DNA of 64,000 nucleotides from Climacium dendroides (taxonomy: Eukaryota > Streptophyta > Bryopsida > Hypnales > Climaciaceae): NCBI GenBank assembly GCA_950106755.1, contig OX467086.1, positions 15,208,001-15,272,000 on the forward strand. Reading direction: 5' to 3'. The notes beneath the pieces were generated by a model. That model had not been told where the DNA came from, did no database searches, and saw only the letters and a list, made by a program, of their open reading frames with translations. Of this stretch, positions 1-12,700 are shown piece by piece. Position numbers and translations under genes: made by a program. Numbering within the stretch: the stretch's first letter is position 1; each line of letters starts with the position of its first letter.

Positions 1-930
1 AGACCAAATCCTACATCATGCACTTCAAAAACCTAATCAACACAAAATGCAACCCTTAAAAACGCCTCAAATTACGAAAAAAATCTTGCAAACATAAATC
101 ACTGCAATGTAAATAAATCAAAACTAAAATTTTTAATTTTCCCTCTACATCATCCGCACGGACAGGATTCAAATTGTAAGCACGACAAATCCTTAATTAC
201 CTACTGAAGAATTTGCTCAGTGACTTTGAGCCGCAATGTAAGCTAGCTTACCATAGTAGAATTGAAACTTGCAATTCATTGCGAAAAGTGTAACTTGTCA
301 CATTCTATTTCTTCTACAATCAAAAACAAAATGATGAATTGTGGAAGAGGTAAGTAAACCTTGCATTGGAGGTAAAGAAAAAGTTGCCAATAGGGCTTTA
401 AAGACTTGATGACTCGATTGACCTCTGCATAGCCTCCTCAATACGAAACAATATAAACACAAACTCCATTTTTCAGGTTTTGCATTCAGTTACATGAACC
501 CAATGGATGGGCCAATGCCCTTGTGTCCTTTTGTGAATGCGCTCAACGTCTCTCATTCCTGCTTGTTGAATCACCGTTGCATTAGGGTCATTGTAAGCAA
601 TGTTTTGCCCTTGGATCATTTCTTTGCTCCTTTGCAAGGTTGATAATATATGTCAAGATTTTGTGATTAGAAATTGCTACCTTTGTGCAAACTGGAGCTA
701 TTGACTTATTTGCATAGGGGACATTTTTATTAATGTTTGGTCATTGTGTGAGAATTGTCATGTTTTGAAGAGTTTGAAGAATGTTTTGACAAAAGCTCTC
801 ACATTCTCATTGTGAAATTGAGCATTGTTGCAAGGGGGATTGATCGAATTGGGAGTCTTTCTTTGAAGGTTGTTTTCTATAAAGCGGAGCATCCTTGGAG
901 AATTTTGAAGGTAGGAGAGGTCTTGGAGCC

Positions 931-1403
931 ATGGCTATGGCGTCTACTGATGCGAGGAGGTTCCTAGTGAAGTCCAAGTAGATTGTCACCACCATCCAGG
1001 TCAGTCTTGGGATTCTTGCAATTGGAGTAATTGTGTGTATTGACACTACAAGAAAACTTGTCTGAATTGACAGAAAGTCGTCCTAATTGACAGAAATCAG
1101 TCCCTCCTAATCGACAGAAAATTGACAAATTTTTGTCTATTTGGACAATTTTTTATCAATTCGGATAGTTTTTTGTCCTAATTGACAGAAACTTGTCAAA
1201 TTTCTGTCATTTAGGAGGGGCTGATTTTTGTCAATTAGGACGACTTTCTCTTGTAGTGTGAGCTGATGCTTGGGCACTCGCCCAAGATATTCAAATGGGG
1301 CCAAGTTGGACACGCGATATTAACTCGTAATGTAGTCAACGCAGACAACTTTCCCTTACTTACAAACTACTCTACATCACATGGAGATGGATTACCGTCA
1401 AAT
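931..1403 (+). pseudogene. small membrane-protein-like ORF fragment split by a MITE
   Basis: An ATG at 931 opens a frame (MAMASTDARRFLVKSK) that hits TAG at 979-981 and then stays open through a hydrophobic stretch reading IVTTIQVSLGILAIGVIVCI. The frame is interrupted at 1044 by a 215-bp CACTA-type element. If the element and one copy of its TGA target duplication (1044-1261) are left out, the same frame continues without a stop from 1262 to TAG at 1404-1406, with a segment reading GHSPKIFKWGQVGHAIL. That continuity suggests a once-intact reading frame that the insertion disrupted. I do not recognise the family. The in-frame TAG and the insertion make it a likely pseudogene; a chance open frame is possible. 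Confidence 0.35.
1044..1258. mobile_element. CACTA-type MITE, 215 bp, with TGA target duplication
   Basis: The element begins CACTACAAGAAAAC and ends TTTCTCTTGTAGTG, so the termini are inverted copies starting with CACTA. It is flanked on both sides by TGA (1041-1043 and 1259-1261), the 3-bp duplication expected of CACTA/En-Spm transposons. The interior is largely self-complementary and repeats the motif AATTGACAGAAA in both orientations, so the whole element can fold into a hairpin. There is no coding capacity, so it would depend on a transposase elsewhere. Confidence 0.85.
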
Positions 1404-2509
1404 TAGACATGATTTTGGAACCATTGCTTGCCTTTTTCTAACTTCTAACAGGGAATGAGTGGTGCTTGTGGCAGTTAATACTGAGCAAGTTTAGGGTGGC
1501 TTTTAGTGGTCTACAAATTTTCCACTTCCAAAAATTTTGGAGCTTGTATGCATGGTCCAAAAAATATAATTTTTAAAAAATATTCATAATTTCCATTTGC
1601 TAATATGAAAAAATATTCTTCCTATTGAGTACAGCTTGCAACTATACTTAATTCTTTATTTTGATGCTTTTGGATGCCTCCACCATAGTGGGTGGAAAAA
1701 ATAATTTGGCTCACAACAATAATGTCCTTAGAAGAAAGTTATAAGTTATCACATTGCCACTTCCTAGGTGATCACCAGGTAAGTTTGAAAAAGATATCAA
1801 GTACATTCAATACAATTTTAAGCTTAGAACACCAAGTTGGATGGTGTGAGATCATCCCATAACATTGTTTACCAATGATGTAAAGTAACTACACTTAAAA
1901 TCGCACGAATAAGCTTTGTGGCATGACCAATATGCTTTAAAAAATGAACAACAATTTTTGCACATCGGTGAATCAAATTGCAAGTGGATCCATAATTTTT
2001 AGATACATTATGAATTAGTTATAAATTTTCAAAGATGCAAGGTGTAGGATGCTAAAAGTGTCATATAACTGATGCTAGAATGCATTTGATGCACATGAAT
2101 AATGACATTAGAGAAGAAGTTAAAACAACAAAAAGTATACCCAAAATTGTCCACTTCTAAAGTTGCCACCTTCACAATATTATTGCCACACTACTCAAAA
2201 TTCACCTTACATTTGTCCTTATTATGTGTTTCATTTTGGATATCCTTCCTATTTAGTTTCACTTCAAGGAATAGGGGTTGATTTTGAGGAGTGGTCTATT
2301 TTAGATGAAGTTACTTTAGGGGTCCCTTTTGCATCCTTGAAAAAGAGCCACTTGCAATGAATAAAATTGTTTTACATGGCTCCTCCCTCTCCAAATTTTT
2401 GAATGAACTAATATAGTAGAACCTCACATTCTCAACCAAAGATCCATACCCAACTTGTATGGTGTAGCTATTTCTAATCAAGGTTGGAATAGATTTCCAA
2501 CCAAAGTGT

Positions 2510-2900
2510 TATAAGAAGTTTGAGCCATGAAGAAGGTTGTCAATTCCCCAACAATGAAGAACATTGGTCGAAAAAACAAAATAAAATATAAATTTAAATT
2601 TAAAAAATTAATTTTTAAAAAACTTAGCAAACAATAGGGCCTAGAGGCATGGGGAAATTTTTAAATATTTTTAAAAAAGAAATCCAAAATTACATAATTT
2701 TGAAGTTTGATGTGGCATAATTAATGCCAAATCATGTTGTGATTATTTTATTATTTTTATTCAACAAATTGTTATTTTAATTTTTTACTATTATCATTTT
2801 AATTATTTTTTAATTATATAATTATTTTTTATTATGAAATAATCTAGCTTGCACTATGCTTGTTCACAACTTGGGGAACCTTTTGTTAATGGCCCTTTCA
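2510..2900 (+). repeat. dispersed repeat, copy 1 (copy 2 at 63.06-63.49 kb)
   Basis: This AT-rich block contains landmarks that recur in the same order near the right edge of the window: TTAGCAAACAATAGGG, GTTGTGATTATTTTATTA, TAATCTAGCTTGCACTA and GGAACCTTTTGTTAATGG. The second copy reads TTAGCAAACAACAAGGG, GATTGTGATTATTTTATT, TAATTTTGGCTAGCACTA and GAAAACCTTTTCTTAATAG. No coding potential is seen. Boundaries are approximate. Confidence 0.6.
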
Positions 2901-3334
2901 AAGCTTTATACTTTTGTAATGCTTAGAATCTAATTTTTCTTCTTTTCAAGGTTGGTTATAATAAGGTCATGACACATGTCCTTTGTAGTAAGTATGAAAA
3001 TAGGAAATAGTGAGCAAGAAAGTAGTTCTTGAATGATCTGAATTAACTAAGAGTCTATACATTGGATATGACTTTCAAAATTCATAGTAATTTTAATTCA
3101 ACCCATAAAATTACCAAAAAATTTGCAATCCCCATGATTTCTATCTTCCTATATGATAGAAAATTTACATTGCCTTTTATTGCTCCTAAATATGCAAGGA
3201 ATTGCTTAAATGGTTGACTATAGGTGGTTCTACCATAAGTTCCTCTTAAGCATCTAGCAAAACATAGTACCTTCTCAACATGAGAAAGGCCATGGCCTAG
3301 TTATACAATGTTATACTTTTGGGGTCCCTATGTA

Positions 3335-3490
3335 AATTACTTGCTTAAAAAAATCAAGAGCATTTGTTAGAGGTCAAACTACTATGTAAGACGTTCTCTT
3401 TTCACACAAAATTCCAAAGATGAACATTTATGTATCTATTCTATACATAAGGATTCTTTGTCATCCATCAAACACTTACAAATTCTTGAA
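3335..3490 (+). repeat. truncated relative of the TTAA-flanked element
   Basis: The stretch GGTCAAACTACTATGTAAGA followed by TTCACACAAAATTCCAAAGA and TTTGTCATCCATCAAACACT matches, in order, the body of the 223-bp elements at 3850 and 48117. Clear TTAA-bounded termini are not visible, so this appears to be a decayed partial copy. Confidence 0.55.
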
Positions 3491-3849
3491 ATTGATAGCC
3501 TGTAATGTCGAGCAACCTTCCGCAAGGACGAGTGTCAGTGCAATCTAGAACTCAAATGAAAAAATTTAGTAAAAGTTTTGCCACCAATCTCAATATCAAG
3601 CCTCAGCAATGCCACTCTAGGCTTACAATGCATATGCAAACAAAAATGGCTCTGCACCAACACCACGTCACGTTAAAAGTTGTGCTGTTCTTTGTCACTC
3701 CTTTACTTGCTTGGCAATCAAGGGCCTTTGTAGCAAGCAATATTACACTCACGCCAACTTGGTCAACTTTGATTACAACCATAATGGAGGACATGGAGGA
3801 AAATGAGAGGTGTGAAAAGAAAAAGGAGAGTTTTAGCAAAGGACATTAA

Positions 3850-4072
3850 CCCTATAAAGATGGGCTGGTCTCCGCGAAATTCATCATTTTTTAAACCCGT
3901 AGGAATCAATTGCTTAAAAAATTAAAAAAATATTCATTGAAAGTCAAACTACTGTAGAAGATGTTTCCTTTTCTCAACAAAACTCCAAGGATGATTAGTT
4001 GCATTTCTGTCCTTTACAAAAAAATTCTTTGTCACCCATCAGACACTAAATGTCCACAACAATGTTATAGGG
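3850..4072 (+). mobile_element. TTAA-flanked 223-bp MITE, piggyBac-like, copy A
   Basis: TTAA lies immediately before (3846-3849) and after (4073-4076) the element, which begins CCCTATAA and ends TTATAGGG. Its length, 223 bp, equals that of the copy at 48117-48339, and the interiors align (CTTAAAAAATT, GTCAAACTACT-TAGAAGA, GTTGCATTTCTGTCCTT, CCATCAGACACTAAA). A TTAA target with termini starting CCC and ending GGG is the signature of piggyBac-type transposons. No ORF is present. Confidence 0.7.
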
Positions 4073-4970
4073 TTAAAGGGTTGTTGGTGCAATGCATCAA
4101 GGCTTAAGTGTACCTCCGCATCTCATGAGGCAACAAATGCCTCACTACTTCTTCATGCCTTAATCTAATTTTTGCAAAATTAATGGTAATACTCTAACTT
4201 TCTCCTCATCACAACCAATAAGTTACATGGACGAGAATAATGGATGAAATAGTGAAGTGCACATCCATCTATCTATTGATGTCTCCATCCATCTGTCCAT
4301 CCTTCCATCAAGCTCTGTACAAGTACAAGGTATAGTATTCATTGGGGTTGTCTATCCATCAGACTTGGAGTAAGTTATTGTACGTGAAGGTCTAATTCAA
4401 CAACTCAGTGCCGAAATTGAATTTCCACATCACCTCAGGCCATTTTCTTGGGGTCCATGTCACCTCGGACCATTCACAAGACGGCACTTTTTCACCAAAA
4501 TGACTTAATTTCTGCCGATTCTGACCTTTGCATTGGGTACTTCATCCAACGGTGATTGGGAGCTGGATAAGTTAATTAATCTGAGAGTTACCGGTAATGG
4601 GCCTATATATTTTTTTTAATTATTTTGGGACCCCCATGTCTGTGGACCCCTCACTCTCCGTCCGGTTATATTTAATTTGAGTTTTTCACCTTAAGTTAAA
4701 CCCTTAAAATGGACGGAGTGATGGGTTCAATCACTTTAGAGGCTCCCTTGAAAACTGAAAGGGGTCAATAGCCCGGTTCTAAGTATGGCAAATAGTCCAA
4801 ACAGAAGACCCAACCCACCAACCAGGAGCAGGCAGAGACGGGACAGTAAGCACCGCAGCAGGGACTCTCCTATTGTAGAATAGCAAAATTTGAAAGCATG
4901 CCAAATTTATCAATGGAAAATGTCCATGTTTCAATTTAAACTTTTAAAAAAAAATGCCAAATCTCAAAGG

Positions 4971-5191
4971 TACACTAATGATGATAAATAGTGTTACCTA
5001 CACTAATTTATTTTTAAAAGCCATAAGTTTTTACTCTTGATGAATATTTTTACCAACTATGGATGTAGAGTTTTCCCACTTAGAATGACACTAAGATTTA
5101 TGATTTTCGTAAAAATATTTATGAAGAGTAAAAACTTATAGCATTTCTAAAACAGTTAGTATGGGTAACACTATTTATCATCATTAGTGTA
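4971..5191. mobile_element. hairpin MITE with TACACTAATG termini
   Basis: The left end (TACACTAATGATGATAAATA, continuing AGTGTTACC) is repeated as an exact inverted copy at the right end, 28 bp in all. A second internal inverted pair (AAGTTTTTACTCTT against AAGAGTAAAAACTT) makes most of the element foldable. If the outermost TA is the target duplication, it is a mariner-like arrangement; the CACTA start could also suggest a CACTA relative, but no matching 3-bp duplication is seen. A diverged relative with the same architecture lies at 50007-50282. Confidence 0.75.
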
Positions 5192-7900
5192 GCGTTGAAG
5201 AAAAACTGTGGAGATGTGAAACCAAGGATCTTGGGCCAACAATCTATTGGAAGGAAGTGCCAATTACTATGATATTTTGTAACACTATTGAGGTAGGGAC
5301 ATCCAAAATCGCCACTTTTTTCATGGTGGAAATATGATTTCTATACTATTAGACTGGTGAAATTTATACCTTCTCATCCACTCGGAGGTGAGAGGAGATT
5401 TCAATGCACCAAAGAACATATCATTTGGCAAACGTTATGAAGGGTCAAAGTTTATTTGGCTAGAATTGTTTATGCAAGAATAGGTACATACTAATTTCGG
5501 AGATGTACACATTATAAACATCTCATAAAATGGTGTTTAGAGGTACAACATAATTGAGGCATTAGATGAGATTCAACTTCTTTGTAGGGATGTGAATTCC
5601 CTTGTGTTCCAAACTGTATGGGAACTTAGCCACAATAGTAATCTAATGTGGCAAAACAACTACCACATCAATCAAATAATAATGATTAATTATAATTATA
5701 ATTTAAAAATATTCTTTTAATTTTAATATATTTTTAATTTATTGTTATTTTTAAATTTTGGCCTACAATGGTTGTTCCTAACATAGGGAACAAGCTTGAA
5801 ACAACCTTTAATATACCTCAAAATCATCTAATGGGAGGAGTGTACCTCAGTACATGAAGTTTCAAATTTGCTTTCAATGCATTTTTCAACATGTGATGAA
5901 ATTCTTATAAATTCTTGGATAAGCTTGATGATTTTTTTTTCATATTCAATCAAATAAATAAACAACTTGTCAACTTAGTTCAATCCTAGCTAGGATGTTC
6001 AAATCCTCAAGCCCCCAATTCTTTGAAGCATCACATGGGAATTAGTGATGGAAGAACCTATATACCCAACTACAATACTTTTAGAAACTTACTAACAAAT
6101 TAGTTGCAATAACACTAGGTGATTGCATCATACATTCTCATAATAATTTGAATTTCTAATTTACTTTCAAACTTCCAGTGTAGTACCAAAATGTTTATTA
6201 CATAGCCACATTCATAAGAAAAATAATAAACTCAACTTGAAAATTGAGCCAAATTCTTAATGAATCCTTGCAAACAACATTGCTCTTAATCAATAAATTG
6301 AATCTACATTGCACTAGTTGCTCAGTGTAGCATTATTATGATATGAATAACTTCATTTAATTTTAAAAAAAATTTTAGATCATACAATCTATAGTGAATA
6401 TTATTGTGTGGTAGTTTTTTGAACTAAAAGGTGTAGAAGGGGCTATAGAAGAAGAATTAATTATCCAAACAAAAGAACACTAACCTTGAATCACCGTATA
6501 TTATGGATTAAGTTGACTACAATGATTCATTCCAATGCATCAAAACTTCATCAACAACACATCATACAAGTCCAAAATGTTCAAGATGCTATTGTTTTGC
6601 AAAATTGTTACAATCAATATTATATATTATATATATTGTTGGAGTTATAAAAGTCAAGTATGTGGGCTCAACTTTTCCCACACTAGTCAAACTCTTTATC
6701 ATCACATTTATGTAAAATTTCTTGTAAAATTTCTTGTAAAATTTCAAAATATGACAATGAGTCTAAATTGTGAATTGTTTAGTTACATTTAACAAAGACA
6801 ATGCTTTTTGAAAAAGAAGGTTTCTAAAAAATCTACCTAAAAAGACTACATATTTGTTTGATTATAGCCAAAAAAGTAAGCAATGAAAAGGGTGATGCTC
6901 TCAAGAATTTCAACATCTTGGATTTTTACACTACTTATTTCTATATCTTCCTATTATCTTTCTTTTCTCCATCTATCTCTTCTATAACTTAAGACTGATT
7001 GCCAATCTTTTCACTCTTTTGGATGTCAGAACATCAACCTCGACCTTTTTTACTAAAGCAACAACTTTCAATTTTGAAATTCCAAAACTCACTCCAACAT
7101 CCAATCTAGATCTTGATGACAACTAACATAGAGGCGAGCATAAAGGTAAATTTTGCCTATCTTCAAATGTATTTGTGGTATACATTTCAAGAGGTGGTTG
7201 CTTTTAGTGATTATAGCATCTCAACTTCAAAAATTTGTAACTAATTCCACAAAGGTTCAAAAAAATACGAGACAACTTGAGTTAGATGTCATTTCCATTT
7301 TGCTTCATAAGAAAATTTCTTGAAAATTGTTTTGAGGAGTTTAGCTTCCCCCCCCCAAATGCAATAAGCTCTTAAAACATTGCCTTACGAGTAAACTACC
7401 TTCCCCATGGAGGATGCTAAATCCTCTATTCGAAGTGGGACCGACAAGGACAATTTACCATGGAGAAAAATGCGAGAATTTTTTATTTGCCACACATGAT
7501 AAGATTTGCAAATTTTGAATTCATATTTGCAATCAAAGACCCCCGTTAGCAAGGATGTTTGAAGAACACAAAACAACACACAACACAAAATAGGGAACCT
7601 TTTTTTTTTTTACATTTATCTCAGAGAACACAAAATTCACCCTGCTGGTCCCACTTTGAATGGAGGATTTACCGTCCTATCCTTGGAGCAATTAGGTGGG
7701 GGTTGCCATTAGGTTGGGGGTTACAAACTAACGTGGAAATTTTGTCAACAGGTAACCAAAAGGCGGCTTACCAGAACACCTCAAAGGCATACGAGGGGCG
7801 TGGTCAAGGGGTCAGAGCATCACCACGAATTTTCCCGGGTGCCAGTGGCGGGACGGGAGCACATTGGAGAACCAACACGAAGACATCCAATCCCACACCT
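5192..7900. other. AT-rich intergenic sequence, no recognised gene
   Basis: No exon series, RNA gene or intact mobile element could be recognised. The 6535-6792 open frame is repetitive and low complexity. Around 5590-5800 there is a faint relative of the 2.5 kb repeat. A run of nine C bases occurs near 7350. Confidence 0.55.
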
Positions 7901-9740
7901 CCACGTCACCAATGCGAGAAGAATAGTTAGTTCAAAATGGCGGGGTGCGACATAGTGCGGCGACAATACCGCTAACTTACTAATAACTCACTATCCCAAT
8001 AATCGAGATCCGCATTCATCTCTCCGCGAGCTTGGCGGCGCTCTTTTGGTTTCTAACTCCCCCGCTCGCCCGCGCTGGCTGCCTTCACGCTCAGCGACGA
8101 GGTCCTGCCATTCCCACAATTCTAACCAACTGCTTGCAAACTTATTATTAAGCTTACTGCCGATCGTGCAAGCTGCTTTTGTAAGAGTCTTTTTGGCTTG
8201 AGTGGCGCCCGTGATCGGTTTGAATTGGTGGTGACGACGACGGGTGCAGTGCAGGTTGTGGCATGGGCTTGGAGCGCACTGGTGTTTTGGCTTGTGGATT
8301 GGCTCTGTTAGCGACAGGGTGTGTGGATGGATGCGTGAAATTTGAAGCAGGGAGGATTCAATGGGAAGGAGGAGAGTGGTAGGGCGACTTTTATGAGTGT
8401 GGTGAGGTTTGACTGGTGAGAGGAAATGTGGAGTGGGAAGTGAGAGTGGGCAGTTCGATTTTTTTGTGTGGCCGGAGACCTTGGTGATGTAGCGATGGTA
8501 TGATTGCATCCCACAATGGAGGCAAGAGCGTTAGCTTGTCGAAATGGAATCCTGGAGGTACATGTTCAATTACATTCGCAAACTCCTTGCTCGCTGGTAG
8601 GTTGGCGGTGGCTTTTGGTGTGTGTTTGAGTTTGTTTTTGCAGCGAAATTGGATGAAGTGGAGGTTTGGAAGACTAGGAATATGGCGATGTGTGTGTTTA
8701 GTATCGGTCTTATGTTCTGTTGACCGAGGTCGTGTTCCGTTGGAGTGATTATTTGGAAACGTAAGAAGGACAGTTTCTACAATCTTTGTTTTAGGTTGGA
8801 GGTTTGACCATGTTAAGGAAAGAACTGGACGAGAGGAGTATGAGTTACCAAGCAGGTGTTGTTTTGAATGAGGATAGCGCTAAAAGTCGAGCTTAGAATT
8901 GGACCGTTGACAAGCCCTTACCTTCCTCCCCGTAAGTTGAAAAAGGAGGTGACCTGCGCGGCTAGAACTTGCTCTTAATTCGCAACAGTACATGGCTTTT
9001 TTGAGCAGACTAGGTTGTGGTTGCCATGGATTTGATCGACATGGTAGAATCGTGAGATGGTCTAGACGCCCTTTGGCGCTTCAGGTGATGTAGGTGGCAA
9101 CATTGTCTGAAGCACCGTTAGTAGATTCAGGGCATTTCTTTGCAGACATCGTACTGGTTTATGCTCACGAGACCTCAAGTGATTTCGTTCGAGGAGTTGC
9201 GAACTCGCCTTAGGAAAGCTGAACGTCATACGCTTCTTTTTTGGCTGTTAGAGTAAGAGGGTGTGCAGCAATTTGCATTGAATTCTAGCAGTATTTTCTG
9301 GTGATTTTTAAATGACGAGGGCATTAGCGCATCACGTATCTGCTCCCTTGGACAGTGGGCAAGACCCGAAGTGATCCTTGCCTGACTGTCTTTCCTCTGC
9401 TGGTGGTGCTGCAGGCGCATGTTGGTGTTACAATATCAGAGATTAGCGTCGAATGTGTAATCTCTGCCTGGGCCCTCGAATGTGCTGCCGAATGGCACAC
9501 CGGACTTATGGATCATCGACACTGAAGCCCTGCAGGAATGGATCGTGGGAGAGGGAAGAAGGCCACCACCAGTGTGTTTTTCAATTCACGTAGTGCAGCT
9601 TCTTCACCTTCGGCACCCATGAGTGAACATGAGTTCTACATCCTCCCTTCCCACATATCATTGTCCCTCACATATTACTGTCATTCTTTCCCTGAAGACT
9701 GGCCCATCAGACGCTGACCCCCTTTCCCCGTGAAGAGAAC
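7900..9740 (+). promoter_or_regulatory. GC-richer upstream region of the receptor kinase (promoter and leader)
   Basis: Base composition shifts from the AT-rich background to about even GC from roughly 7.8 kb up to the start codon at 9741, with no repeats of the types seen elsewhere. Open frames here (7991-8509 and 8500-8748) show no recognisable domain and are in conflicting frames. I interpret the stretch as the promoter and a long 5' untranslated leader of the downstream gene, possibly with an intron. I found no convincing TATA box or start element. Confidence 0.4.
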
Positions 9741-12700
9741 ATGAATGGGCCCAATGGAAGGGCTCGACTACCTCTGCTGCTATTGACCCTGGTCTTTCTC
9801 CATGGAGTCTCTGCTCAATCGCTGAAAGACGATGAGCGGCACTTGTTTGCCTTTTTAAAAGACGTCCTTCCAGATTATACCTCGCATTACAACTCCTCAG
9901 TCCCAACATGTCAGTGGGCAGGGCTGACTTGTATTGGACTGGGCGCTCAGCAACGCATTTACAGGTTAACTCTCGGTGGACTCCAGTTGAATGGCTCGAT
10001 TCCTTATGGCAGCTTGGGCGCTCTGTCTGCTTTGACGGTGCTGGACCTCTCCAACAACAACCTCAGCGGCGACATTCCTTACGACGTATGGCAGCTGCAG
10101 AACTTGATGCACTTGGACCTTTCTGGAAACAGGTTCACTGGGGGTGTACCTTGGGCTGTGAACGGTCTGTACCAGCTGCAAATACTGGACCTTGCAGAGA
10201 ATCTTTTTAGCGGTGAATTGCCTCGCACGCTGGGTCAGTTGTGGAGCCTGAAGCTTTTGGACCTCCACGGGAACAACTTCACCGGGGAAATCCCTCCGCT
10301 GGTGAATTCGAAGAACCTCCGGTACCTGGACTTGTCCTCGAATCGAATTGCAGGAGGTGTGCCGTATGAGACCTTTTGGTATCAGGAGCTTCTGACGTTG
10401 AACTTGAGCCGGAATCTGCTGTCTGGAGTGATTCCCACCGAGTTGAACTGGGTGTGGAAGATTCGGATTGTAGACCTTTCGCAGAATGGCTTCGTTGGCA
10501 ACATTCCAAATCTGTCAAACTTGAGACAGCTACGGGTATTGAACGTCTCCTCGAACAGGTTGAATGGGAGTTTCCCTGTCAATGTCACCAGGCTTCCTTT
10601 GATTCAATCGATCTCGGTGGCCAATAACAGTCTCTGGGGTGCCTTGCCATCGCTTCCGTGGGGGATGAGCCCTGAAAATTTCAAGGTTCTGGACTGTGCG
10701 AATAACTATCTCAGTGGGGGCATTCCTTGGGGCTTACTTGCGTCGACGAATCTTACCATTGTACGTCTTGGACGGAACTACTTCTCAGGGTCTGTTCCCA
10801 GTAACATTACCGACCAGCTGCAGGAACTGGACTTGCATGGAAACAATTTCACTGGCGAGATGCCGGCGACGTTGTCAAGGCTAGGTTTCCTGAAGAAGCT
10901 TGACATGTCTTCGAATCAGCTCAACGGGAGCATCCCCTGGGGTATCACGGAGATCACGTCCCTGCAATACTTGAGCTTGGCAAAGAATCGGTTCCAGAAG
11001 GGGCCTCTTCCTGATTTTACCCTAATGGCGAACCTCATGCACCTCAACCTGTCGTCGTGTAACGTAAACGGCAGTATTCCTGCAACGCTCTCTCGGGCAA
11101 TCAATCTGAAAGTTTTGGACTTCTCTTACAACAACCTCACAGGGGAGATCCCTCAAGAGCTCACTGCTTTGACGAACATGACGAGTCTGAATCTCTCCTT
11201 CAATAACTTGAGTGGGTTAGTACCGTCGGCAAATAGGTGGAGCTCTTATAACGAATCTTCGTTTGCGGGAAATCCGCTTCTCTGTGGAGTGCTGGTGGAC
11301 AGGGTCTGTCCTCCGGTGCAATCTCCTGCACCTGTTGTGTCTCCGTCACCTTACTTTGTGCCTCCTCCGCCTGTTGTGAACTCCGCGCCTCCTGCACAGC
11401 CTCCAGCCTTTGAACCTGCAGCGCAATCTGGTAGTGGACTGAAACCGGGTGCAATCGTTGCAATCGTGGTTGGCGGCGTGCTAGCCCTTGCAGCAGCCCT
11501 TGTAACATTTCTTCTATTTCACAGGAAGAAGTACAAGAACGTGCCGACCAAGGAACTCACCATAGCAAGGTCAGGCCCTGTGACATTCGAAGCGGACCCA
11601 GGCGCATGGGCAGCGCAAGTGCTGCAACCGGCGTCCATTCCCGTCATCATGTTTGAGAAGCCGCTGCTCAACTTGACATTTGCAGATCTTCTGCACGCCA
11701 CCAACAAGTTCCACAAGGACTCGCAGTTGCCGGATACGCGCTATGGCCTGACGTTCAAGGGCGTGTTGCCGGGAGGCTTTCGAATTGTGGTGAAGGTGCT
11801 GTACGATGGAGGACCTGGGAATGAGCTGGAGAAAGCCGCCCAGTTGGAGGCGCTAGGGAAAATCAGGCACGAGAATCTGGTGTCGCTGGTCGGGTACTGC
11901 TTGGTGGGGGGAGAGCGACTCTTGGTTTACGAGTTCATGGAGAATGGCAACGTGTACAGCCGACTCCACGACTCTTCGGAAGGTACATTCGTTATTACCC
12001 AATCCCAAATTCGATACAAGTGCAGATGACTTTTGAAAAGCGTGCGTTAATTCTTTTCAACTGAGTTTTGCACACAAATGATCATCAAACATATTCAGCA
12101 AAGAAGGGGAACCGCTGTCTACCCCCTCCAGCTCTAATTACCATATTAGAAGCACAAAGAATGGAATATTGCGGTTACATAGTTGGAATGGTGTAACAGG
12201 GTAGAAAGATTGCACATATCTTTGTGCGTTTTTAACAAATCTTCTGATTCGTGGGAACCTCTGAGCTTAGAACTTCCAGCATTGACATAGCGGATTTAAC
12301 AGCATGAAATTCAATGTTTCCTTTGCACAATAGAGTAACTGAAACTAAGATTCGTTTTGGCGTAGAAGATTTATGCAGAGATTGGCCTCTGAGGTAAAGT
12401 AGAAGCTACGTTAGCCATTCAATACATTAGATTCTCCATTGACCATGTAGGGGAACTTTGATTTGTGGTAAGTGTGTAAATATTTAACCAATGGACATTT
12501 AGCTATTTCCATTTGATTTTTAGCTTACCACAGACTAAATGTACAAACTTCAAGATGGTGCAAGTTTCTAGATTGTTGTAGGAAAAGGTTCAAAGTTCAC
12601 CTGTATGGTAATCGGATCCTCACCCCTGCCCTTGCTGTATGATGAATGGAGACGTTACATTAGAGTTTTTTATATATTAGATATCCAAAACAGAGTTCTA

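Larger units (their letters stand above)
1262..3845. other. AT-rich intergenic sequence, no recognised gene
   Basis: Apart from the tail of the fragment above and the repeats listed separately, no frame here shows a recognisable domain or a coherent set of exons. Short open frames at 2163-2360 and 3505-3849 have no recognisable motif and lie in low-complexity or repeat-derived sequence. Confidence 0.6.

Noticed and set aside
4640..4725. possible Stowaway element (CTCCGTCC ... GGACGGAG)
   Set aside because: The inverted ends are short and interrupted and no TA duplication is clear.
7991..8509. 172-codon minus-strand open frame in the GC-richer region
   Set aside because: It is Pro/His/Ser-rich without a domain, overlaps other frames on both strands, and lies where the receptor-kinase leader or promoter is expected.
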